NCBI GenBank assembly: GCA_020881915.1
Contig: JAJFPB010000001.1
Coordinates: forward strand, 2,294,001 to 2,358,000
DNA: 64,000 nt
DNA from: Paramyrothecium sp. XJ0827
Taxonomy: Eukaryota; Ascomycota; Sordariomycetes; Hypocreales; Stachybotryaceae
Direction: 5' to 3'
The position numbers and the translations under genes were made by a program. This document shows positions 31,359 to 42,435 of this stretch, piece by piece (position 1 is the stretch's first letter; every line of letters starts with the position of its first letter). The notes below the pieces were generated by a model. The model made no database searches. It saw only the letters and a program-made list of their open reading frames with translations, and was not told the DNA's origin.

Positions 31359-31443
31359 GCCCGGTTAGCTCAATCGGTAGAGCGTGAGACTCTTAGGAGT
31401 ACACGAAATCTCAAGGTTGCGGGTTCGACCCCCGCATCGGGCT
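31359..31443 (+). tRNA. tRNA-Lys (anticodon CTT), with intron
   Basis: The cloverleaf folds by eye. The acceptor stem GCCCGGT pairs with ATCGGGC (one G-T), discriminator T. The D-arm is AGCTCAATCGGTAGAGC, the anticodon stem TGAGA/TCTCA, and the loop CT-CTT-A with anticodon at 31392-31394. A 12-nt intron (31396-31407) lies one base 3' of the anticodon, the canonical position. The T-arm is GCGGGTTCGACCCCCGC. A T run (31443-31446) gives a Pol III terminator. The internal A and B boxes (TTAGCTCAATCGG, GGTTCGACCC) are intact. Confidence 0.96.
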
Positions 31444-32450
31444 TTTCCTATACAACCCCATTCAATGATTGAGGACTTTCTTTTTTTGTTTTGTTTTGTT
31501 TTGATCGTGAGCCATCATCGTTGGTGTTGCCTTTTTGAATGCCTCTTTTTGCTCACTCTCCATGCATGTACGTTGTATTGCATCGGTCTAGGCCATTGTG
31601 GATATTCGCTTACAGGTGGAACAACCATCGGACTTTGGACATGGAAGAGGTCCGACCAGGTTTCCGAACGACGAGCACATTGCGATGCTTACTGGACGAG
31701 TATTGCAAGGCAACACATGCTCGACGAGGACAATTACTCGTGGGATATTGCGGCACATCTGACTCACTCGGTCAACAATCGAGAATACCCTGAGTCATGA
31801 TACAATGCCCCTTGACCGGGACCCGTCATGGCAGCTTATTTCCGTGTCTTCTCCTTAGCGCCTTGTGTTCAACTAGGCAAGTGAATTCGATCCTGGTATT
31901 CCCGCGTCCTGTCCTCTCGCTGACGCACGTATAACTGCAGAGGGGTTTTTAATGTGGACAGCGTCCTAGGACTAGCCCGAAACGTTGTCCGTCTGCCGAG
32001 ATCCCTCTCCATGCTAGGCATCATAGCCCAACGCTAACACGTAGCCACACAACGTGGGGTTGGACACGATGCATGGCTGTTGGGGCTTTTGCGTTCGCTA
32101 TTCCCGCCGAGGGCTTATTTCCGGCATGGCATGCTGCTCATCCAGGGTTTCGACATCGCCTGCTCGTTGAAGTCTGGTCTGCATCGCTGTTTGGTTAGCT
32201 TTGCGGGGTGTTCCCAAGCTCAGCGACCCGGACCTTTTGTCCTTCGTGCATGTGTTGCCCATCATGCTTTCGCAACATACCTTTCCCGCCATATAACTTC
32301 ATCCGCCTCTCGCTTTGTGCGGCACTCGAGCCCAGCGTTATCCAGGGAGTGCCAAAACATGCATGCTGCGCTTGTCCTCAGTGAAGTGCATGGGATTGGA
32401 GGTTTAGTGCCCTGAGAAAAAAACTGTTCGGAAGGTTGCCGAGAAACTAG
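31444..32450. other. Intergenic region
   Basis: Between tRNA-Lys and the MFS gene. A T-rich run (TTTGTTTTG units) follows the tRNA at 31480-31505. Nothing else was recognised. Confidence 0.5.
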
Positions 32451-34256
32451 ATGGATGAAAAGCCACACAACCAGCAAGGCTTGGAGCCGAGCCTCGACGC
32501 CAACAGCCCCGTCTCGTATCGATGCCTCACATTTGACACGGAACTCCCGTCACCACCCATAGAGAGGCATGTCGCCCCGTCTGGTGGTGAGACGCTGCCA
32601 CCATGTCCAGACCTGAGGAAGTACATATCGCCAATGGCTTGGAGTCCGGGCCGCAAAGCTGTGCTCCTCGCGCTGTCCTGCGTTGCGACCTTTCTTACGG
32701 CGTACGCAGCGTCAGCGTACTCTCCGCCGTCCAAGGCCATCGCCGCCGACCTCAATACGAGCCACCTTGCGACTTTGGTGGGCATCACGACCTTCTGTCT
32801 TGGCTTCGCCCTAGCGCCCATGGCAGTTGCACCCATGTCCGAGGTCTTTGGCCGCTATCCGGTGTTTGTCTCGTTCGGATCGATCTTCGTGCTGTTCCAG
32901 ATCGTGTGCGCCGTGGTGGACAACATCGTCGGCATGCTCGTTGCCCGCTTCCTGGTCGGTTTGGGTGCCTCCATCTTCAGCGCCGTCGTGGGCGGCGTCA
33001 TCTCAGATGTGTGGGACAAGCGTGAGAGAAACATGCCCATGGCGATATTCAGCGGGGCGGTTCTTTCTGGTACTGGATGCGGTGCCCTGGTCGCCGCGGC
33101 ACTAATGGAGACCATTGAAAACGAGACGCAGGCATGGAAGTGGTCGTTTTGGCACCAAGTCATCCTAGATGGCGTTCTCCTAGCCTTACTCGTTCTGTTC
33201 TTCCAGGAAAGCCGAGCGTCGGTGATTCTGGAGAGGAAGGCAAAAGTGTTGAATACCTGGTACGAACAGCTTGAACAAGCTGGAGTCTATGGGGTCTGGG
33301 TTCGTGATCCCATCCCCTCCACCGAGGATGGCGGTGCGATATCGAGCACCTCAACACTACCCATGCCCATCGACGCCTCACAAGAGAATGCAGTAGGAAA
33401 ACTGTCTGCCAGGCTGCGCCTGCAACGCATCCGGTGGGTTTCCACCGAGGAAAAACAGCGACCTGCCCTTAAAACGATCCTCGCCACGTCCATCAAGCGC
33501 CCGTTCTTTCTTCTTGCAACGGAACCCGTGGTGTTCTGTTTTTCGATATGGGCAGCCTTTTCTTGGGGGGTCCTTTATCTCTCATTTGCCGTTGTACCAT
33601 ACCTGTACGACAGAAACCTGGCCATGTCGAGTCGTGTCTACGTAGCCATGATGGCGGCAGGAGCTGTGGCAACAGTCGTGGGCGTCTGCCAGGAGCGGCT
33701 GCTCCAACATCCTCAATGGAAGAATCGAGGCGATGGCGCTCAGTATTCATCTTCTAAATTCTGGGCTTTCATGCGCCGAAAATTCCCAGCAGAAGCCCCA
33801 GAGGCCCGTCTTTATTTCGCCTGCATCACCGCCATGCTACTCCCCGCAGGCCTGTTCGGAGCCTTTTTGTCACCAAGTAGCATGGATGGGTACTCGCGTG
33901 CTGTGGGCATCGGATTTGCAAACTGGGGCATATATTCCGTCTACCTCGCTACATTCAATTACTTGTCCGATGCGTACAGTATATACGCCTCTTCAGCGCT
34001 AGCGTCGCAGAGTTTTTGCCGAAACGTCGTCGGTGGTGCATTCCCAGTTGTTACGGGCATCATGTTTGATAATCTGGGCGTCAGGGCCGCAGGTGGGCTG
34101 CTTGGCGGTATAGCTATGGGGTTAACTATTGTCCCGTGGGTCCTTGTTTTTTTCGGTGCGAGAATTCGTGCTCGAAGCAGATTTGCCATTGTGAGTCGGG
34201 ATCAATCTCAGGCTCAAAACCATAAACTGACCGTGAAACAGTCTCTGCAGGCATAA
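32451..34256 (+). CDS. MFS transporter, DHA1 (drug:H+ antiporter) type
   Basis: A single exon of 601 aa. The cytoplasmic N-terminus (about 65 aa) is followed by about twelve hydrophobic segments. The first starts at KAVLLALSCVATFLTAYAAS, and the loop 2-3 motif is MSEVFGRYPVF, a variant of the DHA1 G-x-L-x-D-R-x-G-R signature. A long polar central loop (EQLEQAGVYG to KTILATSIKRP) is typical of fungal DHA1 exporters. TM segments resume at PFFLLATEPVVFCFSIW. The WNQVILD-type motif appears as FWHQVILDGVLLALL. Export of small organic compounds is the family role; the substrate is unknown. No cluster partner lies next to it. Confidence 0.85.
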   Translation: MDEKPHNQQGLEPSLDANSPVSYRCLTFDTELPSPPIERHVAPSGGETLPPCPDLRKYISPMAWSPGRKAVLLALSCVATFLTAYAASAYSPPSKAIAADLNTSHLATLVGITTFCLGFALAPMAVAPMSEVFGRYPVFVSFGSIFVLFQIVCAVVDNIVGMLVARFLVGLGASIFSAVVGGVISDVWDKRERNMPMAIFSGAVLSGTGCGALVAAALMETIENETQAWKWSFWHQVILDGVLLALLVLFFQESRASVILERKAKVLNTWYEQLEQAGVYGVWVRDPIPSTEDGGAISSTSTLPMPIDASQENAVGKLSARLRLQRIRWVSTEEKQRPALKTILATSIKRPFFLLATEPVVFCFSIWAAFSWGVLYLSFAVVPYLYDRNLAMSSRVYVAMMAAGAVATVVGVCQERLLQHPQWKNRGDGAQYSSSKFWAFMRRKFPAEAPEARLYFACITAMLLPAGLFGAFLSPSSMDGYSRAVGIGFANWGIYSVYLATFNYLSDAYSIYASSALASQSFCRNVVGGAFPVVTGIMFDNLGVRAAGGLLGGIAMGLTIVPWVLVFFGARIRARSRFAIVSRDQSQAQNHKLTVKQSLQA

Positions 34257-34730
34257 CAAACGACTGACATTTGGATCTTGGAAAAAGTAAAAATGGTCAC
34301 AGGAGCGGCCCAGCCGGCTTGGGTAAACGATTTAGACGGGGCTTCTCGAAGGGACCGAAGTAGAGACCGTACGCCTGGAGGAGTTGTGCTTCTCAGTAAC
34401 GTATGTGAGCTCGCTTGTCGAGCGTAGAGCCATGTCTTTGGTATTTACATAATTGCTGAATTCAAAGACATATATGCATAAATGCACCCCTTGTCTGGCC
34501 GCCTTGGGTATACAATGTCAATCGTCAGTCGTTGAATTGTCATACTAGATCATGTCACCGTGACAAGATAAGATCAACGCTCCTCCGTCGTGATATAGAA
34601 CCAAACAGCCACAGAGTTGTTTATCGAGCTGTGGCAGGGTGGTATGGACCGTTGAGGAGCTCGTGAAAACCGGGGTCACCATCTCGACAGTCGGCGAATC
34701 GAAGAAGGGATTTCAGGAACAACTTGGAAT
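34257..34730. other. Convergent intergenic region
   Basis: 3' flanks of the MFS (+) and PBDC1-like (-) genes. No additional signal was recognised. Confidence 0.5.
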
Positions 34731-35465
34731 TTACTTCGCCTTGGCCTTCTCGGCCTGCGCTTGCTCATAAATCCAGTCGTTCAGGCCTTTGCGGTTGCTG
34801 ACAGACTGCATTAGTCACGGAACCAGAGTACGCTGGAAACCGAGGTGGTAAGGTCAGACTCACCGGGCGATCTCGATAGCGTAAAATTGCATGCGAGGAA
34901 CTGATGATCAAGGTCAGCCACGCGCTTTGAGCAAATGCCCATGTTCAAAGTCTTACCGAAGATGGTGGTGTCCTCGTCGTACTCTGCCTTGTGGTGGTTT
35001 CGGACCATGGTGCCAAAGTTGTAGTCCTCAATCTTCTTCTCGTAGGCCATCATGAACTTGCGCCAGCGCTCCTTGCCGGTCTTGCTCTTCATCTCATCCT
35101 CGTTGACAGTAGCGGCGGGGTCGAATTCGGGGAAGTCCTGCATCAAGTGGTTGTAGATGTCGTCGTCCATCTTGGTCAACCGCAGGCTCGAGCCCTTGAC
35201 CTTCTCCAGGATTGACCAGTAGGTCTGCATGTGCTGAACGACTGAAGTACGTTAGCATACGGAAGGTCAACCAAAGATACGGGCTTAGGGTACCCTTGAC
35301 AGCAAACTGCTTCTCAATCTAGGTCATCGCAAGTAATGTGAGCACAGGTCTTGCCAATAAACTGCGAGTGGGTTGACGCACATCCTCGTTGTTCTCAGCC
35401 TCCTCGGCGTTGAAGTTCTTGGGCAAGGGGCCCGAGACCTGGCTCATGCTGTCCATAGGATCCAT
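34731..35465 (-). CDS. PBDC1 / Chp1-type eEF1A chaperone (yeast YPL225W homologue)
   Basis: Five exons join in phase: 35465-35382, 35318-35294 (25 nt), 35241-34957, 34900-34864 (37 nt) and 34797-34731, giving 165 aa. The product starts MDPMDSMSQ, continues NFNAEEAENNEDIEKQFAVK and then QHMQTYWSILEKVKGSSLRLTK, the PBDC1 core. Further motifs are HLMQDFPEFDP, KERWRKFMMAYEKKIEDYNFG and, only after splicing two introns, VPRMQFYAIEIARNRKG. The tail is Lys/Ala-rich. In yeast this family (Chp1) is reported to assist folding of new eEF1A at the ribosome; that role is transferred by homology. It was formerly annotated as a polysaccharide biosynthesis domain protein. Every join has GT-AG ends and fits the phase. 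Confidence 0.88.
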
Positions 35466-36255
35466 CTTGGCTGATTACGAGACGATTCGGCGCGCTGGCT
35501 ATGGTCGGAAAGTTGGTTTGCTCGTAGGATCGAGGTGCTCTGGCTGTCGTGAATTTGACGTGGGGCAATCAGAATCTGTCACCCTGAAATGGAGGGGCAG
35601 CGATGACATCGCTCTACAGTCCGAGCGACCATCCGCACTGTAGGTGTGCACAGTAAGGTATCTTCCCTCGGAGTCTTCGCCGATCGTTCCACCTCAGTGT
35701 TTGTCTGCGCAGGCCAAGCTTTGCATTTGGCGACACGTCTTTTAGCCAACTTCAGAAAATGTTTTCTGATCTTAGTCGAATATATTGCAATATTAATTAT
35801 CCCGTGTTTTCATTTTTTTGGGGGGGGTCTGCACAGTGTGTTCGTTTCGCAGTCAAATCCTAGTGAAGGGAAACCAAGGTGGTGGGTGATACAGCGCGGG
35901 ACCACTGGCAACCTAACTTGGTCCAGATGAAGCTTTTCCTCCTTGCATACGACCTGGCTCTGGAGTCCGAGTGACAGAGCTAACTATTCGTCCATGGCCT
36001 GATTAAGTCGATCTTACTTCAAAACAAAATTTGAAGCTTGGACTGGCATTGGGTGCCGGCTGCCTTTGTTCTACCTCCACCCGAAGACTCCACCAAGAAC
36101 AATATCAACGCTACCGGACGAACAATGAACCACATGAGCCAGTGCCACCATTCACCATCAACGCCATGTAGCCTCATTCCAGATGCCCCGTCCACTTGGG
36201 ACGAGGGATGACTGTCTCTTAGGGAGTGAACCAGCGAACCCTTTTGATTCATCTC
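35466..36255. other. Divergent intergenic region (PBDC1-like / ABC transporter)
   Basis: About 0.8 kb between divergent starts. Contains a T/G homopolymer tract (CATTTTTTTGGGGGGGTC, about 35811-35828). No coding potential was seen. Confidence 0.5.
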
Positions 36256-39200
36256 ATGTTCTCATCTCTTGCCACGAATGAACACTTACGAAGAGCTGCT
36301 CCCCTAATGATGTCCGATCAACTTCATGACGGAGGCGCAGGCAACCAGAGGGGATTCAACCATTCATCGCAGGAGCAAATGACTGTACACTCGACAAGGC
36401 GCGCCGCGGGCGCGGCCCAACAGCCCAGGCGAGCTTCACGACGGATATCGCCAGTACGACTTTTCGCCTTCACAACCTGGAAACATTTCGGTGTCCTCAC
36501 GGTAGCCCTGGCGGCCTCTGCAACCACCGCCGCCTTGAAAACAGTCTTGGCCGTGATATTGGGCAAGGTCTTCGATGTTGTCGCCAACTTTGGAAGCGGA
36601 AGTATCTCAGGGGCTTCTGCGTTGCGGGAAATTTCGGGATGGTGCGTCATCATCACATCCCTCGGAATCGCCCAATGGCTTTCCAACACTGTTTTTCTTG
36701 CCATGTGGGTTATCTTCAGCGAGCTACAAGCTGATACCGCACGCCGTATCGTGTTCGAGCGGTTGCTGGCTCAGGACATTGCTTGGTTCGATTGCCTCAA
36801 TGAGGGTATCTCGAGCCTACTAGTTCGAATTCAGACGTACGTTCGCCTCCTATCTCCTCTTCTATGAGTGACTAACCTCGTGTTCCCATAGTCAAACTCG
36901 GGAGCTTCAGTCTGGAACATCGCAAGTCTTTGGGCATCTCGCTTGCGAAGGCATGGCGTCTTTCGCCGCCCTAGGAATAGCTTTGTACTTCTCCTGGAAG
37001 TTGTCATTGGTTTTGCTTGCTACCTTGCCAGTCTCCATGGTCATTCTTTGGTATGCGTCCCGAAATCTTGAGCCGGCTATCCAAGCTCAGCGGCAAGCTC
37101 TGTCAACAGCATCAAAACACGTAACAGCTTCACTCACCGCCATCGATCTCCTCAAGGTCTTCAATGGCTCCAATAGCAGCTTGAAACAATACTCGAAAAT
37201 GGTTACTGATGCGGCGAAACACTATCTTGTGCAAGCACGATGTACCTCGGTACAGATCGGCTACACCAGCTTCTGGATCATCATGTTGTTTGTGGTTGGT
37301 TTCTGGTATGGCATCGTCCTAGTCAACGATGGCCTGAAGCCTGGTGTTGTCATTACTACTTTCTACGCAATTTTGACAGCATTGCAAGGGATCGAATCAC
37401 TCCTTCCCCACTGGCTGGTCATTGTAAAGGGTGTCTCTGCCGGTGAATATCTGTCCGAACTGGCTGCAGCACTGCCTTCAAACACCAATGGCGTACAAAA
37501 CTCCGACTATAAGCCAGAAAAATGTGTAGGAAGTATAGATCTTCTGGATGTGAGTAAGAAATCATATAACTGCCATTCAGAGGATGCTGATCAAGATCGC
37601 AGGTTGGTTTTGTGTATCCCGCGAATCCGCACAAGGTGGTCCTGCACCCCTCGACGATAAGCTTTCAGGCCGGCAAGACTACCTTCATGGTGGGAAGAAG
37701 CGGTTCAGGCAAAAGCACGGTTGGAGGCCTGGTCGGCAACCTGTACGAGCCTTCAACTGGACAACTTTTTCTTGATGGACACCCCTACCAGGAACTCAGT
37801 AAAGACTGGCTCAAGGCGAATATCACTCTCGTACAACAAGAAAGCGTCCTTTTCAACGACACCTTATTCGGCAATGTCTCACTTGGTCATATCCATCCCT
37901 CGAAAGCAAAAGTCTCGGCAGTTCAGGCTGCATGTGAAGACATGTTGCTGCAATCCACAGTGGCAGCACTTCCTCAAGGGCTCAGCACGCAACTGGGGGT
38001 AGGAGGAAAAGGGATGAGCGGTGGCCAGAAGCAAAGACTTGCCCTCGCTAGGGCTCGTCTTAGAGACCCCCCGATTCTCATCCTCGACGAGGTCACCAGT
38101 GGCTTGGACCAGATCACCCGAGCTATACTCATGGATAGGATACGAAAATGGCGGCGAGACAAAACAACTATCATCATCACCCACGACATCTCACAAATCT
38201 TCGATGACGACTTTGTCCACATATTTGATGATGGCCGCTTGATTGAAAGCGGGCGTAAATGCAATCTGCATTGGTATAGCAACAGTGACCTTACGTTCAT
38301 TGATTCTCATGCCCCGAGACTATCTGATTCCTCGAGTTCCGTTCCTAAAATGGCGCAATGGAACTTCATTCCAACAAACCAAAGGGCACATGTGACAAGG
38401 AAATCCAAGGGATCATTACAATATTCCATGAGTACCTTGGTTAGCCGGCAGCCTAAACCCTCCTGGTCTGTCCAGTCACGAATGCTCTCCATGGGTATAG
38501 AAGGCTATCATGTCCAGCGAGCGCCAATGAAACGGAATTCCTACCAGAGAGGCTCCATGGCTATCTCCAGGCCTCTTTCAAGCCTAGACAATGATGTGGA
38601 ATATGAGACGCGCCGTTTCTCTGCATTCATCAAAGCGCAGTTTTCATTGACAGAGACGAAATCATCGCACCGATCACACGAGACAAATACCTTATCCATT
38701 TCTACACTAGCATACTCGGACACCTGGGACCTGCGCAGCGATTCTGATACCCTGGCCAATGAATCCTTTTCGACATCTGGGAGCCCAACAGAATTCTACG
38801 ACAAGCAACTATCGCATACAGGTATTTCCTCAAACCGGCAATCCTGCACGGATTATGGTTCATCTTACTCTGCTGAATTACCTCTGCCGACACGTATTTC
38901 TCTCACCGCGACCTTGAAGACATTGTGGCCAGCCCTTGGCCTTCGTCACAGAATGATTCTCGTCTTGGGTCTCCTTATTTGCTTGATCGGAGCAGCTACG
39001 ACCCCGGCTTTCGCGTATTGCTTCGCTCAACTTCTTAGTGCTTTTTGGATGCCCGGAGACAAGGCCGTGAAAGGAAGAGTATGGGCCCTCGCATTAGTCG
39101 GTATTGCCATTATCGACGGACTTGCCTCAGCTATCAGCCGGTATTTCATCGAAAGCGCTGCGCAAGCGTGGGTCGACACAATACGGGTCAGAGCTCTTAC

Positions 39201-40758
39201 AAAGATCCTGAGTCAGCCAATGCCATGGTTTGACCAGACTGAGCACTCACCAGGCCGCCTCAGTGAATGCCTGGATCGAAACTCCGAGGAAATGCGAAAT
39301 ATTGTTGGTAGATTCGTGCCAATAATCGTTCAATCCGCTGCTATTCTCGCCATCTCTATCATATGGGCTCTCATCGTCTCCTGGAAGCTTACGCTTGTGT
39401 CACTTGCCCCAGTTCCTGTTATTGTGGGCGCGATCAAGGGCTTTTCTATGGTCAGTGACAAGTGGGAGAAAAGGTGTAACAGCTCCGCAGAAGATTCGAG
39501 CGCCACCATGACAGAGATATTCTCCAACTTTCGCGTTGTCAAGGCGTTGACCTTGGAAACATATTTCCGAAATAAGTATTTGAGATCTGTGCAACACACC
39601 TTGGGGACAGGGCTCAGGCGGGCTCTTTATCCCAGTGCCCTCTACGGCCTCTACCAGTCTATGAGCTACGCAGTTGTGGCCCTCGTATTTTACTACGGCA
39701 CATTCCTCATGGTCAAGGATGACGAGATTACGGCCACACAAATGATGCAGGTTGTCAACCTACTTTTATTTGGAATCGGCACTGCGAGCTCAGTCTTGGG
39801 CCACATCCCGCAATTGACAATGTCTCAAGCAACCGCAGCGACCCTGTTGCACTTCGCAAGCATGCCTTCACAAACGACAGCGGAACGAATAGGGTATAAG
39901 AAACTGGGTACTCCACTACCCGTGCGTCTGAACTGTTTGTCATTCTCTTACCCCCTACGACAGCACAGGGACATTCTCCAGAAGGTGTCGCTCGAGATTT
40001 CTCCAGGCCAGTGTATAGCTTTGGTTGGCCATTCTGGTTGCGGCAAATCCACAATCGCTTCGCTTTTATTGGGGCTCTACGCTCCAGAAACAAGTCGAGG
40101 AACTAATTCGCCACTCACATTCTCCGGTGTGTCTCATGCAGTCGTCGACGTTATACATATGAGGTCTATGATGGCCTACGTGCCGCAAGCCGCTTTTCTG
40201 TTCCCAGGAACGATCGCAGAGAACATCGCGTATGGTCTACCAGACGATTCACCTTATCGACACGAGAATCACATTTTTCGTGCCGCCAAAGAGTCAAGTA
40301 TTCACGACTTCATCATTTCTTTGCCAGACGGCTACAACACGGTGGTGGGCGAAGGCGGGCAGGCTCTGTCGGGTGGTCAAGCGCAACGGATCAATATTGC
40401 CCGTGCTATAATTCGCCAGCCGAAACTGCTGATTATGGACGAGCCGACAAGTGGGTTAGACGCCGAGAGTGCAGAAGTAGTTGGTCAGACTCTAGCAGAT
40501 CTCATACGGCGCTCGAGGGATGGCCAGGCGGAACTGGCAATAGTACTCATCACGCACAGCACCGAGATGATGCACATCGCGGATAGAATTGTGATCCTGG
40601 AAGAAGGGAGAAGCGTAGAACAAGGGAGATATTCGGATTTGATTCAGGCGGGAGGGCCTCTTGCTGATCTTTTAGACGTCAACAGGCCCCAGAGCTTTGA
40701 AGAAGACATTGCTGATGTCTACACTCACAAGTCCGCAGAGGGCGCTGGCTTCTTCTGA
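36256..40758 (+). CDS. Full-length ABCB transporter, Ste6/a-factor-exporter-like candidate
   Basis: Three exons join in phase: 36256-36836, 36892-37549 and 37603-40758, giving 1464 aa in TMD-NBD-TMD-NBD order. TMD1 starts near residue 75 (HFGVLTVALAAS). NBD1 has Walker A GRSGSGKST (444-452), signature MSGGQ (551-555), Walker B ILILDE (Glu576) and switch His607. A polar Ser-rich linker of about 200 residues follows. TMD2 starts at about 860 (LRHRMILVLGLLICLIGA). NBD2 has Walker A GHSGCGKST (1222-1230), LSGGQ (1335-1339), LLIMDEPTSGLD and an ITHS switch. All catalytic motifs are intact in both sites, so both may hydrolyse ATP. The TMD sequences recall fungal Ste6-type pheromone exporters more than broad multidrug pumps, but that is a judgement from memory. 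An alternative start is ATG 36307 or 36310. Confidence 0.88.
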
Positions 40759-41019
40759 CCTCAATCTAGGTTTGGATCCTACTATTCTTTGTAGCACCGT
40801 ACTCCATAATGCCATTTTAGCTGCTTCATAGTTTCAAACCGAATCATTGCCCGCCCCTGGCTCGCCATCCAAACTCATTCCTCGTTCAGTGACATGCCAA
40901 CAGATACAAATGTTTCATCACAAGGGTCTTCGCCAAGGAAACAGAAATCTCACCAGAAACAGGATTTTAACAGTTGAGTAATACAAAGGAGTTTGATGGA
41001 CATGATAGAGCTGCCTTGC

Positions 41020-42435
41020 TCATCTATCATTAAAGCCAAGTGGTAATGGTGGCAAAACCTTACCTCCAATGATGAGCTCCTCACTTTCTCTAGGTGCTAC
41101 CTTGGCGAACTTAGAGGGCTTATATGTAGGTCTGATTCTATCATTTTGCTCGAACCTGTCACCAACCGTTCCCAACTGTGTCCCGAGTACTTCGTCTGAG
41201 GAGCACTTGATTCTTGACGGTTCCCGCAGCAAACTCTTGACGAGCGTGAAGACCATAGGGGCGTTAGCCGTAAGAATCGCGACGAAACTCTCCCGAACGG
41301 CCCAGGTTCCGGATAAAGGACCACCATTCTTGGGATCCTGGAGTGGTGGGTTATCACTGCAGGCCTGAGTGAGGAAATGAATGCAACTTACGGTTGTGAT
41401 TAGAACGCATCGAATCGTCGCAAAGGCCACGATGACGAGTCCACCACTGAATAGAAGAGCCAGACTGCCCCTCTTCCAGATTGGTAATTTAGCTGACCGA
41501 AGTATCATGGCCGGGATTGTCATCAAGTATAGGTCCGTGAGGACGTTGCCTGTGTAGCAGACCCAAACTACTGGCCGAGACACGGCGGGCTGACAATTAT
41601 CTGATGCATGGGACCGGTCGGTTAGCGGAACGTCTCTTGAAATCTAAGGCCAAGAATCGGAAGCTTACTTGGAGGAGGAGGAAAGGACTCAAAGTATCGA
41701 CCAAACGGACGGCAGCCCAAATACATGGTAAACACTACAGCAACCCAGCTCGCGATCACGAGGGTCCAACCTAGTGTATTTCGGAGACGATAGGGGGCGG
41801 ACAAGCCGATCTAAACATAGATAGATTAGTATTTCGTTCACCTTAGTCGATTTTGGTGCGTTGGATACCGTCAGTCGCATGTAAAGCACCAATAGTGAGG
41901 CTTTGAGTAGCCAAAGGGTCGCAACATAGGCGTTCCATGATGCGAAGTGCAATTTCTGGCCAGTGAGCCTAGCCGACGTCGAGATTCAGTGTATGATTTG
42001 CAAAAGTAACCCTGTATCCACCGGAGAAACTCACCATATGCTATGGCCGGGCTGTCCAGGTTTAGGGAGAGATGACGACCCAATCCGTGGTACAGGCGAT
42101 CTTGAGCCATAGTACAAAGAGCCACCATAATGAGCGATAGCAGTAAGGGCGGTGAATGGGAGCTATAGATTGCCATCAGCTCTTGATTCTCTTCTTGGTT
42201 GACCGGCTTCTAGTGCATCTCCCCTTGGAGCGAAATGCATAGCGAGAATGCTGACGTGCGACGGGTAGAGAGTGTGACCCACCACGACCAACCCGACCAG
42301 AAGGTCATCGGTTCTCAATCCTCGCAAGCCAACTATCCGGATTCGAGCCGCTAGACGAAGCGTGGTGAAGCAGACCGCTACGCTGTAAAGAGACCATATC
42401 TCAGCCTGGAATTCGGGTACAGTTCGCTTCGTCAT
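41020..42435 (-). CDS. PTH11-like / fungal rhodopsin-domain integral membrane protein, possibly frameshifted
   Basis: Family of seven-TM fungal receptors. Proposed exons are 42435-42283, 42179-42035, 41955-41869, 41810-41669 and 41600-41020. Recognisable blocks are SLYSVAVCFTTLRLAARIR (TM1), HGLGRHLSL, KLHFASWNAYVATLWLLKAS (TM3), YRLRNTLGWTLVIASWVAVV, CYTGNVLTDLYLMTIPAMIL and the late WAVRESFVAILTANAPMVF. The third, fourth and fifth exons join in phase. The second to third join (42035 to 41955) leaves one extra base, so either a splice site was missed or the gene carries a 1-nt frameshift. The first intron's ends are also uncertain. No N-terminal CFEM domain is present. It is convergent with the ABC transporter gene. 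Confidence 0.65.

Noticed and set aside
31588..31602. 15-mer GGCCATTGTGGATAT shared with about 56715-56729
   Set aside because: About one or two shared 15-mers are expected by chance in 64 kb, and the flanks do not match, so this is not evidence of a repeat family.
41359..41393. Possible 35-nt intron (GTAAGT...TGCAG) in the last PTH11-like exon
   Set aside because: Shorter than any other intron in the window, and removing it would break the frame. Reading through keeps the WAVRESFVAIL block in frame.
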